Assembly: GCF_018873765.1 (NCBI RefSeq)
Contig: NW_025317518.1
Span: forward strand, 1-64,000
Length of the DNA stretch: 64,000 nt
Reading direction: 5' to 3'
Source: Telopea speciosissima
Taxonomy: Eukaryota; Streptophyta; Magnoliopsida; Proteales; Proteaceae
Both the position numbers and the translations under genes were made by a program. This document shows, piece after piece, positions 9,999 to 19,019 of this stretch. Numbering within the stretch: the stretch's first letter is position 1; every line of letters starts with the position of its first letter. Below the pieces are notes generated by a model that saw only the letters and a program-made list of their open reading frames with translations, was not told the origin of the DNA and did no database searches.

Positions 9999-12900
9999 GG
10001 ACAATTGTACAATAATAAGGCCCGGGAAGCAGATGAAAAATCTGCCCAAATGATTATTGACTGCAGGTCTGTGGACACTTGTCTCCCATTTCCTATTCCT
10101 TTTGCTTATTGCTTCATTATAACTATAATCCACTCCATGTGTGAATTTGTTTGCAGAAATGAGACCCAAGAAGAGATGTCTCTTGACTTGCATGACTTTG
10201 ATGCAAAGGAGGCAATACGTCTTCTGAAGTTTCATCTTGCTTCAGTTTCTGGCATCCCAGGTAATGAATTTGTATATCACAGTTTTTGTGCTGGAGTGAT
10301 TGTTGTATCATTACATGAATCTGATATCATCCTATGCGCCAGTCATCCGGTACCTGAAAGTTATTGTGGAGTCTAATGCTACGGACATCACCAAAGGGGC
10401 TAGAAAACGATTGGTAAGGCTTGCTAATTAACCACCTTCTTCCATCTATCTACTATGCTCTGAGGTGACCACTTATTTCAGTTGAATTCATTCCTTGGTG
10501 CAATTTTTATGGGATTGATGTTTTCACACGGAATGAAATTCAGTCAACTTTGTTCTTAAGACTAGTCTCCAAAGGAACAACGTAGAGAGGAAATGGCCAG
10601 TTTTAGATGAGTGGTTGAGGTTTTTTGTAAACCCAAATGGAAGTGAGGTTCCTAACAGAACAAAAACATGATTACAATTCTAACAGCTTGTCTATCTGCT
10701 CGTCAGAAATAGATTTGGCGAATCTGACTTCATTCTATTTGCTTGTTATGACTTCTTATAGTAGAGTTCTTGATAGAAGTCATAATATTGTTGGATCTCC
10801 TAAAGTCATAACTTAAGAAAAGCAACCCATTTCAGGGGATTATAACTGAGGGTATATCATCTAGATGTTAATTGAAACTTATCGAGAAACCTAGGCATAT
10901 ATATATATATATAATTTAAAAAATTTATCATAGATATTCATCAAAGAAAAATAAATAATAAACAGTGGATATTTTTTGCATCAAAATTTGGGAGAGAGCC
11001 AATAAGTGTAGTTTCTGATGGGTAGGGATCCATTGCTGAAATGTCAAGATGAATAAAGGAAAAAAAAGGTTGCAACAGCCTAGCTTGCGAACTTGAGTTT
11101 TTCACCCAACTCTGGATCCTCGGGAATCGAGCAACTTGGGAGTCATTTAAATAAGAGAATTTTGTTTATAGTATTTATATGTAGACGTGATGTGATGTGA
11201 TGTGGCATTATTGTAATTTTAAGCTAAGAAGAGGGTAGGGAGCAGTGGGTTTGAGTTATTATAAGCTTTTATTCTGAGACAAATTCGAGTGCCGAGAGCA
11301 GGCGATTGATTCAAGAATCTGATCCGTAATCTGCAAGCTATGTTCAAGAGCATCCACTAGCAATTTTGTTTGTATTGGCCATTATTTAATGATAAAAACC
11401 CTGTCCTTGGCATTTTTTGGATAAGAACTCCCAGGAAGGAGGAAATTGTAGGTGTTTGTAATTCCTCCCTTGTCCAATTAATCGTCATCCTGAAATCTCA
11501 TTGTCCAAATTATCATAGTGATGTTGTTTAGAAGTTTGCCTCCATTCCATAGGACTGACACTGCATTCACATAATCCATTGCCTTGATCAGACCAACAAA
11601 ATGATAGAAAATTAATCCACTGTTCTTTGAAGCATTGACAGCAATATGTCTACCTATCTTCTTTCTTGTTGATATATCCTTTGTTGGATCTGCTAAACGT
11701 CATCTTGATCCTACTGTAAAACTTTTCCAATGGAAGATTATAAGTGTTTAAAGCTTGATATTTTGTTGTTCTCTTTGACTGCGTAATCAACTGAAATTTA
11801 TATTTCGGATTCTTACACTGGTGAAATGCCTTGAGGTTCAGGAGTGCAAATTACGACACAAGTTTGGGCAGTGCCATAGCGTAACATCTAGCTAACTTTT
11901 ATTCCTCTGGAATGTGGAACAGTTCAAATAGAATTGGTGACAATTTCAACAGTGACTTGTGCCTAATGTTGTTATTGTTCTGCAACTTACAAAATATTCT
12001 GTTATCTATCTTAGATTGGATGGTGAGATGGAGAATCCTATTTGTTAAGAACAACATCAGGCAACCTGAATAGTTAAAAATAGAAAATTGAATCCATTTT
12101 ATTGTTTTAATGTAGTTCTTATGTTGTGGAACAATGAGGGATAAAATGAATTGCAGGCACATGCTACAGATGGCTTCTGCAGTACCATTAATTGAGTTAT
12201 ATAAATCTTTGCTATATAGATATGCCATGGATGATGGTCCAACCTTGAATAAATCTTTTGGTGCAAATGCTCATCCAAAGTTCGGGTTTTATCCTTTAAA
12301 CATAAGAGAACTAATGTAATACTGTAATTGCGTAATCAAAACAGTACAAACAGAATCGAATCCCAGAGATTATAAAACCAGATTAAGGAGAAATCACATA
12401 AATCAAAATCAAGAGCTCATATGGTCTCTAAACTCGGGCCGAGTTCAGCAAATAAAGGGTAGAGCACTTGCCGAAATTCTTAACTCGATCCAAGGGCTGG
12501 ATCAGAAGTTATGAGTATCCGTAATTTCACCACTCAAATTAAAATTCATAAGATAGGAATATAATGATAAGTCGATTTTCAGATCATGATATAAATATGA
12601 ACAACAATAGACCAGTAGAACCAGCAAGTCGAGTCGGTATTCAGAGGACAAAACTTCAACTAAAGAGATAAGGGCAGAATAGGATTTCAGCACAGGTCCA
12701 GATCAGCACATCTGATCTAGTTCAAAATCTTGTTGAAGGCTTCCTTTAGGTTTAAGAACAACTTTTCAAAAATTTGGGATGATTTGGCTAGATTCCCTCA
12801 ACTGAAATTTTTGTGTAAAAAACACTAATGAATTCCAGATCAGACTAGGAATTGCAGAAAATTCAGAGAAGCATTTACTTGAATTAATTGAGAAGAAGAA

Positions 12901-13842
12901 TAATAACAAGAGAAACATCCGGGCTTCACACCAGACGGTGGTTGGAAGAATCAAACACAAGGTTCTTCACCAATGGAGAAGAGGAGCAGCGACAGCAGCT
13001 TGTTTGTTCATAAGAAAAATCGTGGGCTATGAAAGTGCCTCAGGGTTTGCTTTTATTGACAAGGAAAGAGATAGAGTTGGTTTGGAAGACCCCTAGCCGA
13101 CTCCTCTTTACAAAGCACAATCAAACCTAAAGCCTAACCTGCCTATGCCGACTTTAAGTTTGATGTGGACTCAACTTAAAAGCGAAGAAAAATAAAAACT
13201 TAAATTGAACCAGCATTGGACCCTTCCTTAATATAAAAGAAACAAGTTAAAAACTGAATTAAAAGACTAAACAAACTAGGTCACACTAGGCTTGCCTTTC
13301 TTGATCTTCCTCCTGCGGTAAGTCTTTAGATCTGCCTCAAGAACCTTTGGACTTTCCACTGAATCTCCCACTTTAGTGGAATCTCATTTTTGTTTTATAA
13401 TTAACAATTTATTTTCCGACACAAATGATTGGAAAAAGCAAGAGACAATTATTGTATGGATAAAGTCAGTTTTCTCATTTTAGTGACTCAGTGTACAAGT
13501 AAATTGGAGCTAGTTCTCTCTCTTTTGGCCTAATGAACTTTAGTTAATTGGAGTCTTTGATTGTATTAATTTTTGTTCAAGTGGTATTTTGACTTTTGTT
13601 TGCCGGTTTATTTTCTCTTACTTGTGTATCTAGTTTCAAGATGTACGGAACAGAATCTCTTTATAGTGAGGAAAGATTATGAGAATAGCTGATAAATGAG
13701 TTTTGACACTCTTAAGCAGGTCAGGAAGCTTTTGGAGAGGCAATCAATTAAGTGGACAGAAGAAGGAAATGGTGAGACAATATTGATCCGAGTGGATGAA
13801 ATTGACCCCAAAAAACTTAGTTTTGCAAGAAAACCACAATAA
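9999..13842 (+). CDS. Smr-domain protein, four 3' exons (N-terminus not found)
   Basis: Splicing four segments with GT/AG borders gives one continuous frame: 9999-10066, 10157-10260, 10343-10413 and 13720-13842 (TAA at 13840-13842). Exon phases match at every join. The 121 residues read [19 protein letters not shown] (end of a DUF1771-like helical region), then [18 protein letters not shown], which carries the LDLHxxxxxEA signature of the Smr (small MutS-related) domain. Next come [20 protein letters not shown] and a C-terminal strand region ([20 protein letters not shown]). Smr domains are nucleic-acid nucleases or binders in DNA and RNA metabolism; the plant role of this member is not known to me. 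The usual upstream exons are missing from view: they may lie in 6.6-9.4 kb or be lost. The last intron is 3.3 kb. Either a live gene with unseen 5' exons or a 5'-truncated relic; the intact splice sites and frame favour recent function. Confidence 0.8.
10414..13719 (+). other. Large intron of the Smr-domain gene
   Basis: Begins GTAAGG at 10414 and ends with GCAG before 13720. It contains a TA microsatellite (about 10898-10912), AT-rich sequence, and a stretch at about 12340-13380 whose style resembles an inserted non-coding repeat: it starts abruptly after an AT-rich region and contains ccgactcctctttacaaagc and similar text. No gene inside is recognised. A motif attgattcaagaatctga occurs at about 11307 and again at about 13993 downstream of the gene. 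Confidence 0.6.
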
Positions 13843-14723
13843 ATGATGAAGCGCAGGTGGTTGTGAGGTCTTACCACCACCTCATTTTTTGATGAACTTA
13901 AAGAAAAAAAAGTTTTATTTTTTTGGGTGCGGGACCTGGTTCTCTTTGGACAGAATTGATGCGGTGAGGCTGGGAGTGCAGCAGGACAGGTGATTGATTC
14001 AAGAATCTGAAGAGTTTTCTTCGGGATATGTTTGTGATTTTGAAGTTTGACTGGAAGGTTTGGCAGGTATATATAGCTGGGTAGTCTTCTTCTGCTCCAT
14101 CACTGCAACCTTAGAAAGCTGATAACTCAACAGCAATTTTTTTATCACAATTTCTTTCTTTTTGAATTATCTCAAAATGGAAAGAGAAGTTTTTTTTTTT
14201 ACAAAAAAAAATGGGTGACAGTTATTCTTCAATGAAGATTTTTGAGGTTTTGGTTGTTTTTGAGACTGCAGCTTAGTGCATGACAGTTTTTAACTCGTGC
14301 ATCTAGTAAAAAAACAAATCTAAAAAAAAAAAAAATACAGTAATTTTACATCACTCTTGGCCATAATTACTTAGATTTGGGTAGAAAACTACAATAAGAT
14401 AATTTTAATTTCTCTTTTCAATTGCTCTCTATAGTTTATTTATTTTCTGTCTTGCAATTTGCAAATTACAATTGCTATTTTCTTTTAATCTGTTATACTC
14501 TCTGCAATGTATGATTTTTTTTATGAGAACAAATGAAACTGGATGAATTAAATAAAAAGTTCTTAACATCCTACTTAACAGAGGCTGAGAGTTTCTCAAC
14601 CCTTGATTTTATTCCCCACTTGTGAGCAATGGAAACCGCAGGTCTATTCTTTTTCAAAATACACACACAGCTAAACCTCTTCATCAAAACAGAAATGTCA
14701 TAAAGTGAAGTGAAAGCTTGGTT
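13843..14723. other. 3' flank of the Smr-domain gene
   Basis: AT-rich sequence with homopolymer runs and several imperfect polyadenylation-like words. I see no further gene. At 14724 the sequence joins the duplicated block that also starts at 52988. Confidence 0.4.
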
Positions 14724-15951
14724 CCCAATCAGTCTGGGAGTGTGTTGCTTGTGATGGCAATAAAGAACAACCATTATAAAACCACTTTTTTCAATAGGAC
14801 TTTGTATATGTTTTATTTTTTTAATGGTTTTTGGATATTTGGAATTGTATTTTAGATGATACATCTTGGAACGTATAATTGATTTAGAACATATATGCAT
14901 TAATGTTGGTTGTTATAGTTGTTTTGGAACATTAGATGTAGGTATTCAGGTAAAAATTCCTCAATTTATATGAGTATATTGTTGGTTTTTTTTTTTTTTT
15001 TTTTGAAATCTATACGTTTAAAATTTGTACCATCCGTTTCCATCTTTTGTCGTTCTCAGTTTTTTTTCTCTCTTTTTTAACCATACCATTCTGAGTTTTA
15101 CTCCGTATAAAACCCAGACTATCTGATTCCTTTTTTTCGCCATTTCCATTTTTGCTAAGTATGGTCCATAGTTCTACATGTGTCCACCCTTGCATGACCA
15201 CCACATACTGAGTCTTACTTTAAAGTATGGACGCCCATTCTCCACCTCTGCCAATTGAATCATAGTTTGCCATCGCAGATAATAATACAAGACTCCTTAC
15301 CTGATAAACTTTAGTACTCATCAGTGGTTAGGAATTGATCATTCCCTTAGGTCAAGGATGTGATTGAATAAACAGGCAAAAGCTGAAGATCATAAATAGT
15401 AGCTTAAAGGAAACGTTCAGATCTTAGGCCTAGGGGTCCAGCAGCCAAAATTCTTCTCTCAACATATGAGGCACCATTAAGAACTTTCTATACGTAAATG
15501 CCACACCAAATTCCAAACTTTACAAGATGAATACCTAAAATTCACTCTACTTATCCCATTCTAATCCTTGAGTTTGAAGAAACCATTGAACAACCAATTT
15601 AGTAGAGGAAGCTCCAAATCTACTAAGAGAACAAAACCAGAAATCTTCCAATATTTGTATCTTCCAGTATGTAGCTGAAGTCATTGAATGAAAGGTCAAG
15701 GACCTGAAATGTTCCTCTCATTTTGGAAATCGATCTCACCTGTCCTATCAAGTGGCTGCTGCTTAAAAATTTAATCTCCCTTTAATTTACCATTTTAGGT
15801 ATCGGAACAAGTTTACCTGGGTATCCTTGAAAAAAAAAAAAAAACAGTTTTATTTTACTATTTTACCTCTTGTCCGTACCGTTTCACTGATACAGTATCG
15901 ACCAAACATCGGTATCGGTCACCTTCAAAACCGTACAATATTAGCCATATC

Positions 15952-16206
15952 TAGGGGTGTACATGAATAGCCAAAATCCGTCTCCGTATCCGTTTAGCAC
16001 TATCCGAATCCGTCCGAAAGCTAAATGGATGTGGATACGGATGGGCTATAGCTATTTGAAAAGCTATATTTACATGTAAACGGATAAAATATTCGATCCA
16101 TATCCGTGTCCGTATCCGTTTAGCATTATCCGAATCCGTCCGATAGCTAATCGGATGCGGATGCGGATATAGCACTATCCGAGTTGAATCCGATCCGTTT
16201 ACAGCC
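15952..16206. mobile_element. MITE-like insertion with 11-bp target duplication
   Basis: A 255-bp segment flanked by ttagccatatc at 15941-15951 and again at 16207-16217. The matching place in block B (near 54184-54200) has the site once (gaccatatcgggcaatcc), so it is a clean empty site. The ends are imperfect inverted repeats (taggggtgtac... against ...acagcc). The interior repeats tatccgaatccgtccgatagc-type words in both orientations. A 9-11 bp duplication points to a Mutator-type non-autonomous element; that class is inference. Confidence 0.8.
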
Positions 16207-16639
16207 TTAGCCATATCGGGCAATCCGAAATTGATACTTCAAACCATGATTTGGTGAGTTTTTTTTTTAGTAGAAATTTTAGGTGAGCTTTAAATTAAGG
16301 GCTAAAGTTCTCTGCATTCGCCGCAGGGTACGTCTAGACACATGGGGATGGGCGAAACGATCCCCCCCCCCCCCCCCCAAGTACCCAAATGTAGCCCTTG
16401 TCCTGCTCCATGTGTCTGGGCGTAGCCTACGCCTAGATGCGCTCTTGGACAAAGAACGTGTGCTCTTAAGTTAATAACATAAGTTTTAGGAGAAAAGTTC
16501 TCCATGGGGGAGTGTACTGCCCATGCCCACACATAGGGGGTAAAATGACCGCCCCGCCTACATGAAAGGAGAAATCTTGCCCCTATGATTCCAACGTGCA
16601 TGCTTTCATTGCTTCTGTGCTTGCGTTGGGGAGCATGCT

Positions 16640-16792
16640 AGGGCCATGCTCCCCCACAGAGGATGTCAACCCTAAGTTTTCAAATGTACGCAATCTTACC
16701 CCTATTTCGCAAAGAGGCTGTTTTCAGACTTGCCGTGACCATTTGGTCACAATGGAGCAACATTTACCGTTGCACCAGGGCCCACTCTCACA
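16640..16792 (-). mobile_element. SINE copy, degenerate (antisense)
   Basis: On the - strand it reads gtgggccctggtgcaacggt, then a tRNA-like region, and gcgaaataggggtaag near 16700. This is the same Au-like SINE as at 7094. The 3' part is degraded. Its block B counterpart is at 54640-54755, so the insertion predates the block duplication. Confidence 0.7.
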
Positions 16793-17282
16793 AAAGTACA
16801 AATATGCAAAGTCACTTACATTTCAATTTGTAATTTGATCAATTAATTGAATCTATTGAGAGGGACAACATAAAGTTTCAAAAGTAATTCAAGTCTTTTC
16901 GTAGGGATTTGCTATATAACTGTATATGACTATATTGAACAAATCTATATTTCCATTCACATTAAGACACATGCATCACGAATGTTACAGAGAAAGTTCT
17001 TTGTAATACACCACTCTTTCCCACCACCTTCCCCCATCGATCCATAATAATACAAGTACGAAAAAGTAAATTTTTTAAGGAAAGGAATGGCCAATATGAA
17101 TACAATCACCACTTTAAACCCTCTTTCCAGCTTTTGGAAAATTATTTTCATGTGTTGGCCTCTGTTCTGTTCTATCATAAAAATGAATGTGGCTGCTTTT
17201 TTTATTCAATATAACATAAAGTTGCTTGACCCCTCTATGGATAACAACTAATCACTACTCTTCCCACCCCTTTTCTGGCGCA

Positions 17283-17422
17283 GGCTGTCCTTCCTGTCGT
17301 GTTGCGTAGACACAAGGCGGTGCACATTGATCGCCTTACCCCTGCCCGAGTGTCTTGCCCGAGCGGAGGTAAGGGGTCAATATGCACCGACTTGTGTCTG
17401 GCAAAGACAGCGAGACAAGACA
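17283..17422. repeat. Foldback element (hairpin)
   Basis: Two arms of about 60 bases face each other: the tagacacaaggcggtgcaca arm at about 17307-17340 and its imperfect reverse complement at about 17360-17398 (aatatgcaccgacttgtgtc). A copy sits at the matching place of block B (about 55467-55591), so this one was present before duplication. Non-coding; a MITE-like foldback. Confidence 0.7.
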
Positions 17423-17468
17423 ATGTGCCCTAGAAGATCTGTGTTGTTTTCCATGCAGGATAATACAG

Positions 17469-17638
17469 ACCTAGATCCTCTACTACCAAGCTGCCCAGAC
17501 ACGGTGAGGTGTTCAATGACCACCTTACCCCCACTCGGGCAAGGTGCTTGGATAGGGATAATATAGTCATTACACGTCTCATCATGTCTAAACAGCTCGA
17601 TCCTATGGAACAGCTCGGCAGTAGAGGATCCAAATTGG
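17469..17638. mobile_element. Foldback MITE, family of 25221
   Basis: Terminal inverted repeats: ctagatcctctactaccaag at the left and its complement ...cggcagtagaggatccaaat at the right. The same ends are found in the 25221-25408 element. Block B has an empty site here (aggataatacctgttcg near 55628). The flanking gataatacag and gatactacaa look like a 10-bp target duplication with two changes. Confidence 0.75.
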
Positions 17639-18896
17639 GATACTACAAGCTCAAAAAGTGAACATAAAGAAATGAAAATTATTCACATTATTTGTTTTTC
17701 ATTTGACTTCAAGTCAAGACGTTTTTCAACAATGGTTTCCACCAAAAAAAGATAATAATCTTGGTCAAAAGTCTTGAGACTTGCAGAGGTTTTAAAAAGT
17801 AAGAAAGACTCCGTTTGGACCCACCCTAGATGAAAGTTTGGATTTTTTTTCTCTTTGGCGGTCCGTGCTGTCCCCTTGATCCTCAGACGTTCATCTTTGG
17901 TCTTTTTATTTTATATTTTTTTTCATTGGGGCTCTTTCCCTTGGTTGGTTAGGTGAAGTGGTGTTTCCTTTGTTTGGGGCTTGGTCCTTACCATGAGTTG
18001 AGGCTTTACCCGCCTTTGCATATTCTTATGTTACTTCTTTCTTTGCATTTTTGTTTTTTTTTTTTTTATTGGGTTCTAATAATTAGGATCTAGTCAAATT
18101 TGGCATTGATGGGAAGACAATTCAGTAATAAGACGGGAGAGACTTCTCCCATCCTTCAACTCGAAACTTATATTTGATACAGAACTAAGTTGAGTTCATA
18201 TGAAGAAACATATAGGCATGACTCAAAATTTGTTGTGTTTTGAATGGTGCCTGCGAGTTTACACTAGCATAAACACATACTCACCGTTGGCAAGTTTTAA
18301 AAAATTGTAAATAGATATTGGGATATCGGTATCAGATCAACTGGATCGACAATATACCAATACCTGGCCGACCCTAGATTGGGTGTCGGTATCGGTATCA
18401 GATCAAAGATAAAATCGTCAAAAAAGCTTGATCTTTAATAAAAATATGAGTAAAATTGACCGATCCAGGTCAATCTAGATCGATGTCGGCAGAGACCAAT
18501 ATCGATATCAATATCTAAACTAAAGCAAATAGTTATGAAGAAATTGCGAACTAGAATCAGTCTTGCCTTAGCCCATTAGACACGTAACGAAAATCAAAGT
18601 TAGTCAAAGTAAAAGTCGCGAGTTAGTGTGGATGCATTGATATATTTCTTCAAGATTCTCTTTAGCCTTATAACCTGCCCATTGGACCCATTATGCTGTC
18701 ACACTATAATTGGGCCGGCCTCTCAATGTGTTTTACATGGAAGAAACTCAGTTTCTCACATCTCACACCATTGAAAGCAGTAACTTAGGGAGGGTTTTGT
18801 TTTTTGGGTGTGGTCAGAAGAAAAATAGCTTAGGTTTGGCCTTTGACAAGGAAATCAATAGCTTAGGATTCCTATGGTTTCCTCCTATTTTGTGTC

Positions 18897-18903
18897 TATA
18901 AAA
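18897..18903 (+). promoter_or_regulatory. TATA box of the RLP gene at 19020
   Basis: TATAAAA, 123 bp before the start codon, within tgtctataaaaaccaaggct. The same context occurs before the other copies (31026, 47042, 59356), where it reads TATAAATA. The conservation among paralogs supports it as the core promoter. Confidence 0.7.
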
Positions 18904-19019
18904 ACCAAGGCTCTCATCAGTAATTTTACAAACCAATTAGCTTCTTTGGTCCCTCAAGAATCAAGATCGTCGACCCTTGTTTTTGTTCCTTAATTTGAAG
19001 AACCTTCAATTTAAGAAAT

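Larger units (their letters stand above)
14724..18896 (+). repeat. Block A: duplicated upstream flank of the RLP gene at 19020
   Basis: From 14724 (cagtctgggagtgtgttgct) the sequence runs parallel to 52988 onward. Matching landmarks include the T-run and gaaatctatacgtttaaaa (15005/53250), aaaggaaacgttcag (15406/53607), gtacgtctagacacatgg (16327/54313), gttacagagaaagttctttg (16985/55150) and gactccgtttgg (17808/57378). Differences are mostly single bases plus discrete insertions listed separately. It shows that the RLP genes at 19020 and 59462 descend from one duplicated segment that included more than 4 kb of upstream DNA. At 18305-18525 it carries a ggtatcggtatcagatcaa repeat also seen upstream of the other RLP copies. 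No gene lies in it. Confidence 0.8.
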
